From NCBI GenBank assembly GCA_039105265.1, contig JAPFFF010000042.1:186001-250000 (forward strand): DNA of 64,000 nt, given 5' to 3'. The position numbers and the translations under genes were made by a program. The notes below the pieces were generated by a model that did no database searches, was not told where the DNA came from, and saw only the letters and a program-made list of their open reading frames with translations. The DNA comes from Tritrichomonas musculus (taxonomy: Eukaryota; Parabasalia; Tritrichomonadida; Tritrichomonadidae). Of this stretch, positions 43,101 to 58,100 are shown piece by piece; position 1 is the stretch's first letter, and each line of letters opens with the position of its first letter.

Positions 43101-46100
43101 CCATCTCCAGCAGCAGTTGTTGTTCCAGAGAGCACTCCAGTTGATCTCACACCAATTGAGAGTGACCTCCGCTGCTTGAAGTACGAAGTCAAGAAACTCA
43201 AGGAACGTCCACTTGTTGACAATATCATTCCAGCAGCTGTTGAAGAACGATCAGTTGAGACTCCAGTTGTTGACACCAGCCGACTTGATGAACTCGAAGA
43301 AGCACTCCGCTGCTTGAAGCATGAAGTTAAACAACTCAAGGAACGTCCAGTTTCAGAACCATCTCCAGCACCAGTTGTTGAACCAATCACAGAACACAGC
43401 CCAGCTCCAATTGAATCTACACCATCAGTTGATCCATCACGCGTTGACTCACTTGAAGAAGCACTCCGCTGCTTGAAGCACGAAGTTAAACAACTTAAGG
43501 AACGTCCAGTTTCAGAGCCATCCGCCCCAGCAGCAGTTGTTGAATCAACGCCATCAATTGATCCAAGCGTCCTTGATCAACTCAATCGCTCCATCCGATG
43601 CATCAAATATGAGATCAAGCAACTGAAGAAACGTCCAATTCCAGAGAGCAACGAGTCAGATATTCCAGCAGCAGTTGAAGAACGCGCCAGTGAGACCCCA
43701 GTCACAGATATCAATGCAGTAGATGGACTTCGTGACGAAATCCAAGAACTTTATGAATCACTTCGCTGCCTGAAATATGAAGTTAAACAACTCAAGGAAC
43801 GTCCAGTTTCAGAGCCATCTCCAGCAGCAGTTGTTGTTCCAGAGAGCACTCCAGTTGATCTCACACCAATTGAGAGTGACCTCCGCTGCTTGAAGTACGA
43901 AGTTCGCCGCCTTAAGCAGAAGAAGAACGAAGAACCACTTTCTCCAATTGATAATTCAGAAGTTCCTACTAATAATGACGAAATCATTCGTACTCTTCAC
44001 TGCTTGAAGTATGAAGTCAAGAAACTCAAGGAGCGTCCACTTGTTGACAATATCATTCCAGCAGCTGTTGAAGAACGATCAGTTGAGACTCCAGTTGTTG
44101 ACACCAGCCGACTTGATGAACTCGAAGAAGCACTCCGCTGCTTGAAGCATGAAGTTAAACAACTCAAGGAACGTCCAGTTTCAGAACCATCTCCAGCAGC
44201 AGTTGTTGTTCCAGAGAGCACTCCAGTTGATCTCAAGCCACTTGAGAATGATATCCACTGCTTGAAGTACGAAGTCAAGAAACTCAAGGAACGTCCACTT
44301 GTTGACAATATCATTCCAGCAGCTGTTGAAGAACGATCAGTTGAGACTCCAGTTGTTGACACCAGCCGACTTGATGAACTCGAAGAAGCACTCCGCTGCT
44401 TGAAGCATGAAGTTAAACAACTCAAGGAACGTCCAGTTTCAGAACCATCTCCAGCAGCAGTTGTTGTTCCAGAGAGCACTCCAGTTGATCTCAAGCCACT
44501 TGAGAATGATATCCACTGCTTGAAGTACGAAGTCAAGAAACTCAAGGAGCGTCCACTTGTTGACAATATCATTCCAGCAGCTGTTGAAGAACGATCAGTT
44601 GAGACTCCAGTTGTTGACACCAGCCGACTTGATGAACTCGAAGAAGCACTCCGCTGCTTGAAGCACGAGATGAAACAACTTAAGGAACGTCCAGTTTCAG
44701 AACCATCTCCAGCAGCAGTTGTTGTTCCAGAGAGCACTCCAGTTGATCTCAAGCCACTTGAGAATGATATCCACTGCTTGAAGTACGAAGTCAAGAAACT
44801 CAAGGAACGTCCACTTGTTGACAATATCATTCCAGCAGCTGTTGAAGAACGATCAGTTGAGACTCCAGTTGTTGACACCAGCCGACTTGATGAACTCGAA
44901 GAAGCACTCCGCTGCTTGAAGCACGAAGTTAAACAACTTAAGGAACGTCCAGTTTCAGAACCATCTCCAGCAGCAGTTGTTGTTCCAGAGAGCACTCCAG
45001 TTGATCTCAAGCCACTTGAGAATGATATCCACTGCTTGAAGTACGAAGTCAAGAAACTCAAGGAGCGTCCACTTGTTGACAATATCATTCCAGCAGCTGT
45101 TGAAGAACGATCAGTTGAGACTCCAGTTGTTGACACCAGCCGACTTGATGAACTCGAAGAAGCACTCCGCTGCTTGAAGCACGAGATGAAACAACTTAAG
45201 GAACGTCCAGTTTCAGAACCATCTCCAGCAGCAGTTGTTGTTCCAGAGAGCACTCCAGTTGATCTCAAGCCACTTGAGAATGATATCCACTGCTTGAAGT
45301 ACGAAGTCAAGAAACTCAAGGAACGTCCACTTGTTGACAATATCATTCCAGCAGCTGTTGAAGAACGATCAGTTGAGACTCCAGTTGTTGACACCAGCCG
45401 ACTTGATGAACTCGAAGAAGCACTCCGCTGCTTGAAGCATGAAGTTAAACAACTCAAGGAACGTCCAGTTTCAGAGCCATCTCCAGCAGCAGTTGTTGTT
45501 CCAGAGAGCACTCCAGTTGATCTCACACCAATTGAGAGTGACCTCCGCTGCTTGAAGTACGAAGTCAAGAAACTCAAGGAGCGTCCACTTGTTGACAATA
45601 TCATTCCAGCAGCTGTTGAAGAACGATCAGTTGAGACTCCAGTTGTTGACACCAGCCGACTTGATGAACTCGAAGAAGCACTCCGCTGCTTGAAGCACGA
45701 GATGAAACAACTCAAGGAACGTCCAGTTTCAGAGCCATCTCCAGCAGCAGTTGTTGTTCCAGAGAGCACTCCAGTTGATCTCACACCAATTGAGAGTGAC
45801 CTCCGCTGCTTGAAGTACGAAGTCAAGAAACTCAAGGAACGTCCACTTGTTGACAATATCATTCCAGCAGCTGTTGAAGAACGATCAGTTGAGACTCCAG
45901 TTGTTGACACCAGCCGACTTGATGAACTCGAAGAAGCACTCCGCTGCTTGAAGCATGAAGTTAAACAACTCAAGGAACGTCCAGTTTCAGAACCATCTCC
46001 AGCACCAGTTGTTGAACCAATCACAGAACACAGCCCAGCTCCAATTGAATCTACACCATCAGTTGATCCATCACGCGTTGACTCACTTGAAGAAGCACTC

Positions 46101-49100
46101 CGCTGCTTGAAGCACGAAGTTAAACAACTTAAGGAACGTCCAGTTTCAGAGCCATCCGCCCCAGCAGCAGTTGTTGAATCAACGCCATCAATTGATCCAA
46201 GCGTCCTTGATCAACTCAATCGCTCCATCCGATGCATCAAATATGAGATCAAGCAACTGAAGAAACGTCCAATTCCAGAGAGCAACGAGTCAGATATTCC
46301 AGCAGCAGTTGAAGAACGCGCCAGTGAGACCCCAGTCACAGATATCAATGCAGTAGATGGACTTCGTGACGAAATCCAAGAACTTTATGAATCACTTCGC
46401 TGCCTGAAATATGAAGTTAAACAACTCAAGGAACGTCCAGTTTCAGAGCCATCTCCAGCAGCAGTTGTTGTTCCAGAGAGCACTCCAGTTGATCTCACAC
46501 CAATTGAGAGTGACCTCCGCTGCTTGAAGTACGAAGTTCGCCGCCTTAAGCAGAAGAAGAACGAAGAACCACTTTCTCCAATTGATAATTCAGAAGTTCC
46601 TACTAATAATGACGAAATCATTCGTACTCTTCACTGCTTGAAGTATGAAGTCAAGAAACTCAAGGAACGTCCACTTGTTGACAATATCATTCCAGCAGCT
46701 GTTGAAGAACGATCAGTTGAGACTCCAGTTGTTGACACCAGCCGACTTGATGAACTCGAAGAAGCACTCCGCTGCTTGAAGCACGAGATGAAACAACTTA
46801 AGGAACGTCCAGTTTCAGAACCATCTCCAGCAGCAGTTGTTGTTCCAGAGAGCACTCCAGTTGATCTCAAGCCACTTGAGAATGATATCCACTGCTTGAA
46901 GTACGAAGTCAAGAAACTCAAGGAACGTCCACTTGTTGACAATATCATTCCAGCAGCTGTTGAAGAACGATCAGTTGAGACTCCAGTTGTTGACACCAGC
47001 CGACTTGATGAACTCGAAGAAGCACTCCGCTGCTTGAAGCACGAGATGAAACAACTTAAGGAACGTCCAGTTTCAGAACCATCTCCAGCAGCAGTTGTTG
47101 TTCCAGAGAGCACTCCAGTTGATCTCACACCAATTGAGAGTGACCTCCGCTGCTTGAAGTACGAAGTCAAGAAACTCAAGGAACGTCCACTTGTTGACAA
47201 TATCATTCCAGCAGCTGTTGAAGAACGATCAGTTGAGACTCCAGTTGTTGACACCAGCCGACTTGATGAACTCGAAGAAGCACTCCGCTGCTTGAAGCAT
47301 GAAGTTAAACAACTCAAGGAACGTCCAGTTTCAGAACCATCTCCAGCACCAGTTGTTGAACCAATCACAGAACACAGCCCAGCTCCAATTGAATCTACAC
47401 CATCAGTTGATCCATCACGCGTTGACTCACTTGAAGAAGCACTCCGCTGCTTGAAGCACGAAGTTAAACAACTTAAGGAACGTCCAGTTTCAGAGCCATC
47501 CGCCCCAGCAGCAGTTGTTGAATCAACGCCATCAATTGATCCAAGCGTCCTTGATCAACTCAATCGCTCCATCCGATGCATCAAATATGAGATCAAGCAA
47601 CTGAAGAAACGTCCAATTCCAGAGAGCAACGAGTCAGATATTCCAGCAGCAGTTGAAGAACGCGCCAGTGAGACCCCAGTCACAGATATCAATGCAGTAG
47701 ATGGACTTCGTGACGAAATCCAAGAACTTTATGAATCACTTCGCTGCCTGAAATATGAAGTTAAACAACTCAAGGAACGTCCAGTTTCAGAGCCATCTCC
47801 AGCAGCAGTTGTTGTTCCAGAGAGCACTCCAGTTGATCTCACACCAATTGAGAGTGACCTCCGCTGCTTGAAGTACGAAGTCAAGAAACTCAAGGAACGT
47901 CCACTTGTTGACAATATCATTCCAGCAGCAGTTGAAGAACGCGCCAGTGAGACCCCAGTCACAGATATCAATGCAGTAGATGGACTTCGTGACGAAATCC
48001 AAGAACTTTATGAATCACTTCGCTGCCTGAAATATGAAGTTAAACAACTCAAGGAACGTCCAGTTTCAGAGCCATCTCCAGCAGCAGTTGTTGTTCCAGA
48101 GAGCACTCCAGTTGATCTCACACCAATTGAGAGTGACCTCCGCTGCTTGAAGTACGAAGTCAAGAAACTCAAGGAGCGTCCACTTGTTGACAATATCATT
48201 CCAGCAGCTGTTGAAGAACGATCAGTTGAGACTCCAGTTGTTGACACCAGCCGACTTGATGAACTCGAAGAAGCACTCCGCTGCTTGAAGCATGAAGTTA
48301 AACAACTCAAGGAACGTCCAGTTTCAGAACCATCTCCAGCAGCAGTTGTTGTTCCAGAGAGCACTCCAGTTGATCTCAAGCCACTTGAGAATGACCTCCG
48401 CTGCTTGAAGTACGAAGTTCGCCGCCTTAAGCAGAAGAAGAACGAAGAACCACTTTCTCCAATTGATAATTCAGAAGTTCCTACTAATAATGACGAAATC
48501 ATTCGTACTCTTCACTGCTTGAAGTATGAAGTCAAGAAACTCAAGGAACGTCCACTTGTTGACAATATCATTCCAGCAGCTGTTGAAGAACGATCAGTTG
48601 AGACTCCAGTTGTTGACACCAGCCGACTTGATGAACTCGAAGAAGCACTCCGCTGCTTGAAGCATGAAGTTAAACAACTCAAGGAACGTCCAGTTTCAGA
48701 ACCATCTCCAGCAGCAGTTGTTGTTCCAGAGAGCACTCCAGTTGATCTCAAGCCACTTGAGAATGACCTCCGCTGCTTGAAGTACGAAGTTCGCCGCCTT
48801 AAGCAGAAGAAGAACGAAGAACCACTTTCTCCAATTGATAATTCAGAAGTTCCTACTAATAATGACGAAATCATTCGTACTCTTCACTGCTTGAAGTATG
48901 AAGTCAAGAAACTCAAGGAACGTCCACTTGTTGACAATATCATTCCAGCAGCTGTTGAAGAACGATCAGTTGAGACTCCAGTTGTTGACACCAGCCGACT
49001 TGATGAACTCGAAGAAGCACTCCGCTGCTTGAAGCACGAGATGAAACAACTCAAGGAACGTCCAGTTTCAGAACCATCTCCAGCACCAGTTGTTGAACCA

Positions 49101-52100
49101 ATCACAGAACACAGCCCAGCTCCAATTGAATCTACACCATCAGTTGATCCATCACGCGTTGACTCACTTGAAGAAGCACTCCGCTGCTTGAAGCACGAAG
49201 TTAAACAACTTAAGGAACGTCCAGTTTCAGAGCCATCCGCCCCAGCAGCAGTTGTTGAATCAACGCCATCAATTGATCCAAGCGTCCTTGATCAACTCAA
49301 TCGCTCCATCCGATGCATCAAATATGAGATCAAGCAACTGAAGAAACGTCCAATTCCAGAGAGCAACGAGTCAGATATTCCAGCAGCAGTTGAAGAACGC
49401 GCCAGTGAGACCCCAGTCACAGATATCAATGCAGTAGATGGACTTCGTGACGAAATCCAAGAACTTTATGAATCACTTCGCTGCCTGAAATATGAAGTTA
49501 AACAACTCAAGGAACGTCCAGTTTCAGAGCCATCTCCAGCAGCAGTTGTTGTTCCAGAGAGCACTCCAGTTGATCTCACACCAATTGAGAGTGACCTCCG
49601 CTGCTTGAAGTACGAAGTCAAGAAACTCAAGGAACGTCCACTTGTTGACAATATCATTCCAGCAGCTGTTGAAGAACGATCAGTTGAGACTCCAGTTGTT
49701 GACACCAGCCGACTTGATGAACTCGAAGAAGCACTCCGCTGCTTGAAGCATGAAGTTAAACAACTCAAGGAACGTCCAGTTTCAGAACCATCTCCAGCAC
49801 CAGTTGTTGAACCAATCACAGAACACAGCCCAGCTCCAATTGAATCTACACCATCAGTTGATCCATCACGCGTTGACTCACTTGAAGAAGCACTCCGCTG
49901 CTTGAAGCACGAAGTTAAACAACTTAAGGAACGTCCAGTTTCAGAGCCATCCGCCCCAGCAGCAGTTGTTGAATCAACGCCATCAATTGATCCAAGCGTC
50001 CTTGATCAACTCAATCGCTCCATCCGATGCATCAAATATGAGATCAAGCAACTGAAGAAACGTCCAATTCCAGAGAGCAACGAGTCAGATATTCCAGCAG
50101 CAGTTGAAGAACGCGCCAGTGAGACCCCAGTCACAGATATCAATGCAGTAGATGGACTTCGTGACGAAATCCAAGAACTTTATGAATCACTTCGCTGCCT
50201 GAAATATGAAGTTAAACAACTCAAGGAACGTCCAGTTTCAGAGCCATCTCCAGCAGCAGTTGTTGTTCCAGAGAGCACTCCAGTTGATCTCACACCAATT
50301 GAGAGTGACCTCCGCTGCTTGAAGTACGAAGTCAAGAAACTCAAGGAGCGTCCACTTGTTGACAATATCATTCCAGCAGCTGTTGAAGAACGATCAGTTG
50401 AGACTCCAGTTGTTGACACCAGCCGACTTGATGAACTCGAAGAAGCACTCCGCTGCTTGAAGCACGAGATGAAACAACTTAAGGAACGTCCAGTTTCAGA
50501 ACCATCTCCAGCAGCAGTTGTTGTTCCAGAGAGCACTCCAGTTGATCTCAAGCCACTTGAGAATGATATCCACTGCTTGAAGTACGAAGTCAAGAAACTC
50601 AAGGAACGTCCACTTGTTGACAATATCATTCCAGCAGCTGTTGAAGAACGATCAGTTGAGACTCCAGTTGTTGACACCAGCCGACTTGATGAACTCGAAG
50701 AAGCACTCCGCTGCTTGAAGCATGAAGTTAAACAACTCAAGGAACGTCCAGTTTCCGTTATTTCTCCTATATCCAATGAAAATCATGAGAGCAAACCTGT
50801 TTCCGTCAAGAAAGAACCAAGATATATGAAATATGAAGTTAAGAAACTCAAAGAAAGACCTATTGAAGAAGAAGAAATAAATGATGAAGCTCCAACTAAA
50901 TTAGATGACTTTTATGAAAATGAAGAAATGACATCAATGAAATCAGATATCAAATGTCTCAAGTATGAAGTCAAGAAACTCAAGGAACGTCCACTTGTTG
51001 ACAATATCATTCCAGCAGCTGTTGAAGAACGATCAGTTGAGACTCCAGTTGTTGACACCAGCCGACTTGATGAACTCGAAGAAGCACTCCGCTGCTTGAA
51101 GCACGAGATGAAACAACTTAAGGAACGTCCAGTTTCAGAACCATCTCCAGCAGCAGTTGTTGTTCCAGAGAGCACTCCAGTTGATCTCAAGCCACTTGAG
51201 AATGATATCCACTGCTTGAAGTACGAAGTCAAGAAACTCAAGGAGCGTCCACTTGTTGACAATATCATTCCAGCAGCTGTTGAAGAACGATCAGTTGAGA
51301 CTCCAGTTGTTGACACCAGCCGACTTGATGAACTCGAAGAAGCACTCCGCTGCTTGAAGCATGAAGTTAAACAACTCAAGGAACGTCCAGTTTCAGAACC
51401 ATCTCCAGCAGCAGTTGTTGTTCCAGAGAGCACTCCAGTTGATCTCACACCAATTGAGAGTGACCTCCGCTGCTTGAAGTACGAAGTCAAGAAACTCAAG
51501 GAACGTCCACTTGTTGACAATATCATTCCAGCAGCTGTTGAAGAACGATCAGTTGAGACTCCAGTTGTTGACACCAGCCGACTTGATGAACTCGAAGAAG
51601 CACTCCGCTGCTTGAAGCATGAAGTTAAACAACTCAAGGAACGTCCAGTTTCAGAACCATCTCCAGCAGCAGTTGTTGTTCCAGAGAGCACTCCAGTTGA
51701 TCTCAAGCCACTTGAGAATGATATCCACTGCTTGAAGTACGAAGTCAAGAAACTCAAGGAGCGTCCACTTGTTGACAATATCATTCCAGCAGCTGTTGAA
51801 GAACGATCAGTTGAGACTCCAGTTGTTGACACCAGCCGACTTGATGAACTCGAAGAAGCACTCCGCTGCTTGAAGCACGAGATGAAACAACTTAAGGAAC
51901 GTCCAGTTTCAGAACCATCTCCAGCAGCAGTTGTTGTTCCAGAGAGCACTCTAGTTGATCTCACACCAATTGAGAGTGACCTCCGCTGCTTGAAGTACGA
52001 AGTCAAGAAACTCAAGGAACGTCCACTTGTTGACAATATCATTCCAGCAGCTGTTGAAGAACGATCAGTTGAGACTCCAGTTGTTGACACCAGCCGACTT

Positions 52101-55100
52101 GATGAACTCGAAGAAGCACTCCGCTGCTTGAAGCATGAAGTTAAACAACTCAAGGAACGTCCAGTTTCAGAACCATCTCCAGCACCAGTTGTTGAACCAA
52201 TCACAGAACACAGCCCAGCTCCAATTGAATCTACACCATCAGTTGATCCATCACGCGTTGACTCACTTGAAGAAGCACTCCGCTGCTTGAAGCACGAAGT
52301 TAAACAACTTAAGGAACGTCCAGTTTCAGAGCCATCCGCCCCAGCAGCAGTTGTTGAATCAACGCCATCAATTGATCCAAGCGTCCTTGATCAACTCAAT
52401 CGCTCCATCCGATGCATCAAATATGAGATCAAGCAACTGAAGAAACGTCCAATTCCAGAGAGCAACGAGTCAGATATTCCAGCAGCAGTTGAAGAACGCG
52501 CCAGTGAGACCCCAGTCACAGATATCAATGCAGTAGATGGACTTCGTGACGAAATCCAAGAACTTTATGAATCACTTCGCTGCCTGAAATATGAAGTTAA
52601 ACAACTCAAGGAACGTCCAGTTTCAGAGCCATCTCCAGCAGCAGTTGTTGTTCCAGAGAGCACTCCAGTTGATCTCACACCAATTGAGAGTGACCTCCGC
52701 TGCTTGAAGTACGAAGTCAAGAAACTCAAGGAGCGTCCACTTGTTGACAATATCATTCCAGCAGCTGTTGAAGAACGATCAGTTGAGACTCCAGTTGTTG
52801 ACACCAGCCGACTTGATGAACTCGAAGAAGCACTCCGCTGCTTGAAGCACGAGATGAAACAACTTAAGGAACGTCCAGTTTCAGAACCATCTCCAGCACC
52901 AGTTGTTGAACCAATCACAGAACACAGCCCAGCTCCAATTGAATCTACACCATCAGTTGATCCATCACGCGTTGACTCACTTGAAGAAGCACTCCGCTGC
53001 TTGAAGCACGAAGTTAAACAACTTAAGGAACGTCCAGTTTCAGAGCCATCCGCCCCAGCAGCAGTTGTTGAATCAACGCCATCAATTGATCCAAGCGTCC
53101 TTGATCAACTCAATCGCTCCATCCGATGCATCAAATATGAGATCAAGCAACTGAAGAAACGTCCAATTCCAGAGAGCAACGAGTCAGATATTCCAGCAGC
53201 AGTTGAAGAACGCGCCAGTGAGACCCCAGTCACAGATATCAATGCAGTAGATGGACTTCGTGACGAAATCCAAGAACTTTATGAATCACTTCGCTGCCTG
53301 AAATATGAAGTTAAACAACTCAAGGAACGTCCAGTTTCAGAGCCATCTCCAGCAGCAGTTGTTGTTCCAGAGAGCACTCCAGTTGATCTCACACCAATTG
53401 AGAGTGACCTCCGCTGCTTGAAGTACGAAGTTCGCCGCCTTAAGCAGAAGAAGAACGAAGAACCACTTTCTCCAATTGATAATTCAGAAGTTCCTACTAA
53501 TAATGACGAAATCATTCGTACTCTTCACTGCTTGAAGTATGAAGTCAAGAAACTCAAGGAACGTCCACTTGTTGACAATATCATTCCAGCAGCTGTTGAA
53601 GAACGATCAGTTGAGACTCCAGTTGTTGACACCAGCCGACTTGATGAACTCGAAGAAGCACTCCGCTGCTTGAAGCATGAAGTTAAACAACTCAAGGAAC
53701 GTCCAGTTTCAGAACCATCTCCAGCAGCAGTTGTTGTTCCAGAGAGCACTCCAGTTGATCTCAAGCCACTTGAGAGTGACCTCCGCTGCTTGAAGTACGA
53801 AGTCAAGAAACTCAAGGAACGTCCACTTGTTGACAATATCATTCCAGCAGCTGTTGAAGAACGATCAGTTGAGACTCCAGTTGTTGACACCAGCCGACTT
53901 GATGAACTCGAAGAAGCACTCCGCTGCTTGAAGCATGAAGTTAAACAACTCAAGGAACGTCCAGTTTCAGAGCCATCTCCAGCAGCAGTTGTTGTTCCAG
54001 AGAGCACTCCAGTTGATCTCACACCAATTGAGAGTGACCTCCGCTGCTTGAAGTACGAAGTCAAGAAACTCAAGGAACGTCCACTTGTTGACAATATCAT
54101 TCCAGCAGCTGTTGAAGAACGATCAGTTGAGACTCCAGTTGTTGACACCAGCCGACTTGATGAACTCGAAGAAGCACTCCGCTGCTTGAAGCATGAAGTT
54201 AAACAACTCAAGGAACGTCCAGTTTCAGAACCATCTCCAGCACCAGTTGTTGAACCAATCACAGAACACAGCCCAGCTCCAATTGAATCTACACCATCAG
54301 TTGATCCATCACGCGTTGACTCACTTGAAGAAGCACTCCGCTGCTTGAAGCACGAAGTTAAACAACTTAAGGAACGTCCAGTTTCAGAACCATCTCCAGC
54401 AGCAGTTGTTGTTCCAGAGAGCACTCCAGTTGATCTCACACCAATTGAGAGTGACCTCCGCTGCTTGAAGTACGAAGTCAAGAAACTCAAGGAACGTCCA
54501 CTTGTTGACAATATCATTCCAGCAGCTGTTGAAGAACGATCAGTTGAGACTCCAGTTGTTGACACCAGCCGACTTGATGAACTCGAAGAAGCACTCCGCT
54601 GCTTGAAGCACGAGATGAAACAACTTAAGGAACGTCCAGTTTCAGAACCATCTCCAGCAGCAGTTGTTGTTCCAGAGAGCACTCCAGTTGATCTCACACC
54701 AATTGAGAGTGACCTCCGCTGCTTGAAGTACGAAGTCAAGAAACTCAAGGAACGTCCACTTGTTGACAATATCATTCCAGCAGCTGTTGAAGAACGATCA
54801 GTTGAGACTCCAGTTGTTGACACCAGCCGACTTGATGAACTCGAAGAAGCACTCCGCTGCTTGAAGCATGAAGTTAAACAACTCAAGGAACGTCCAGTTT
54901 CAGAACCATCTCCAGCAGCAGTTGTTGTTCCAGAGAGCACTCCAGTTGATCTCACACCAATTGAGAGTGACCTCCGCTGCTTGAAGTACGAAGTTCGCCG
55001 CCTTAAGCAGAAGAAGAACGAAGAACCACTTTCTCCAATTGATAATTCAGAAGTTCCTACTAATAATGACGAAATCATTCGTACTCTTCACTGCTTGAAG

Positions 55101-58100
55101 TATGAAGTCAAGAAACTCAAGGAACGTCCACTTGTTGACAATATCATTCCAGCAGCTGTTGAAGAACGATCAGTTGAGACTCCAGTTGTTGACACCAGCC
55201 GACTTGATGAACTCGAAGAAGCACTCCGCTGCTTGAAGCACGAAGTTAAACAACTTAAGGAACGTCCAGTTTCAGAACCATCTCCAGCAGCAGTTGTTGT
55301 TCCAGAGAGCACTCCAGTTGATCTCAAGCCACTTGAGAATGATATCCACTGCTTGAAGTACGAAGTCAAGAAACTCAAGGAACGTCCACTTGTTGACAAT
55401 ATCATTCCAGCAGCTGTTGAAGAACGATCAGTTGAGACTCCAGTTGTTGACACCAGCCGACTTGATGAACTCGAAGAAGCACTCCGCTGCTTGAAGCATG
55501 AAGTTAAACAACTCAAGGAACGTCCAGTTTCAGAACCATCTCCAGCACCAGTTGTTGAACCAATCACAGAACACAGCCCAGCTCCAATTGAATCTACACC
55601 ATCAGTTGATCCATCACGCGTTGACTCACTTGAAGAAGCACTCCGCTGCTTGAAGCACGAAGTTAAACAACTTAAGGAACGTCCAGTTTCAGAGCCATCC
55701 GCCCCAGCAGCAGTTGTTGAATCAACGCCATCAATTGATCCAAGCGTCCTTGATCAACTCAATCGCTCCATCCGATGCATCAAATATGAGATCAAGCAAC
55801 TGAAGAAACGTCCAATTCCAGAGAGCAACGAGTCAGATATTCCAGCAGCAGTTGAAGAACGCGCCAGTGAGACCCCAGTCACAGATATCAATGCAGTAGA
55901 TGGACTTCGTGACGAAATCCAAGAACTTTATGAATCACTTCGCTGCCTGAAATATGAAGTTAAACAACTCAAGGAACGTCCAGTTTCAGAGCCATCTCCA
56001 GCAGCAGTTGTTGTTCCAGAGAGCACTCCAGTTGATCTCACACCAATTGAGAGTGACCTCCGCTGCTTGAAGTACGAAGTCAAGAAACTCAAGGAACGTC
56101 CACTTGTTGACAATATCATTCCAGCAGCTGTTGAAGAACGATCAGTTGAGACTCCAGTTGTTGACACCAGCCGACTTGATGAACTCGAAGAAGCACTCCG
56201 CTGCTTGAAGCATGAAGTTAAACAACTCAAGGAACGTCCAGTTTCAGAACCATCTCCAGCAGCAGTTGTTGTTCCAGAGAGCACTCCAGTTGATCTCACA
56301 CCAATTGAGAGTGACCTCCGCTGCTTGAAGTACGAAGTCAAGAAACTCAAGGAACGTCCACTTGTTGACAATATCATTCCAGCAGCTGTTGAAGAACGAT
56401 CAGTTGAGACTCCAGTTGTTGACACCAGCCGACTTGATGAACTCGAAGAAGCACTCCGCTGCTTGAAGCACGAGATGAAACAACTCAAGGAACGTCCAGT
56501 TTCAGAACCATCTCCAGCAGCAGTTGTTGTTCCAGAGAGCACTCCAGTTGATCTCACACCAATTGAGAGTGACCTCCGCTGCTTGAAGTACGAAGTTCGC
56601 CGCCTTAAGCAGAAGAAGAACGAAGAACCACTTTCTCCAATTGATAATTCAGAAGTTCCTACTAATAATGACGAAATCATTCATACTCTTCACTGCTTGA
56701 AGTATGAAGTCAAGAAACTCAAGGAACGTCCACTTGTTGACAATATCATTCCAGCAGCTGTTGAAGAACGATCAGTTGAGACTCCAGTTGTTGACACCAG
56801 CCGACTTGATGAACTCGAAGAAGCACTCCGCTGCTTGAAGCATGAAGTTAAACAACTCAAGGAACGTCCAGTTTCAGAACCATCTCCAGCACCAGTTGTT
56901 GAACCAATCACAGAACACAGCCCAGCTCCAATTGAATCTACACCATCAGTTGATCCATCACGCGTTGACTCACTTGAAGAAGCACTCCGCTGCTTGAAGC
57001 ACGAAGTTAAACAACTTAAGGAACGTCCAGTTTCAGAGCCATCTCCAGCAGCAGTTGTTGTTCCAGAGAGCACTCCAGTTGATCTCACACCAATTGAGAG
57101 TGACCTCCGCTGCTTGAAGTACGAAGTCAAGAAACTCAAGGAACGTCCACTTGTTGACAATATCATTCCAGCAGCTGTTGAAGAACGATCAGTTGAGACT
57201 CCAGTTGTTGACACCAGCCGACTTGATGAACTCGAAGAAGCACTCCGCTGCTTGAAGCACGAGATGAAACAACTTAAGGAACGTCCAGTTTCAGAACCAT
57301 CTCCAGCAGCAGTTGTTGTTCCAGAGAGCACTCCAGTTGATCTCACACCAATTGAGAGTGACCTCCGCTGCTTGAAGTACGAAGTCAAGAAACTCAAGGA
57401 ACGTCCACTTGTTGACAATATCATTCCAGCAGCTGTTGAAGAACGATCAGTTGAGACTCCAGTTGTTGACACCAGCCGACTTGATGAACTCGAAGAAGCA
57501 CTCCGCTGCTTGAAGCATGAAGTTAAACAACTCAAGGAACGTCCAGTTTCCGTTATTTCTCCTATATCCAATGAAAATCATGAGAGCAAACCTGTTTCCG
57601 TCAAGAAAGAACCAAGATATATGAAATATGAAGTTAAGAAACTCAAAGAAAGACCTATTGAAGAAGAAGAAATAAATGATGAAGCTCCAACTAAATTAGA
57701 TGACTTTTATGAAAATGAAGAAATGACATCAATGAAATCAGATATCAAATGTCTCAAGTATGAAGTCAAGAAACTCAAGGAACGTCCACTTGTTGACAAT
57801 ATCATTCCAGCAGCTGTTGAAGAACGATCAGTTGAGACTCCAGTTGTTGACACCAGCCGACTTGATGAACTCGAAGAAGCACTCCGCTGCTTGAAGCACG
57901 AGATGAAACAACTTAAGGAACGTCCAGTTTCAGAACCATCTCCAGCAGCAGTTGTTGTTCCAGAGAGCACTCCAGTTGATCTCACACCAATTGAGAGTGA
58001 CCTCCGCTGCTTGAAGTACGAAGTCAAGAAACTCAAGGAGCGTCCACTTGTTGACAATATCATTCCAGCAGCTGTTGAAGAACGATCAGTTGAGACTCCA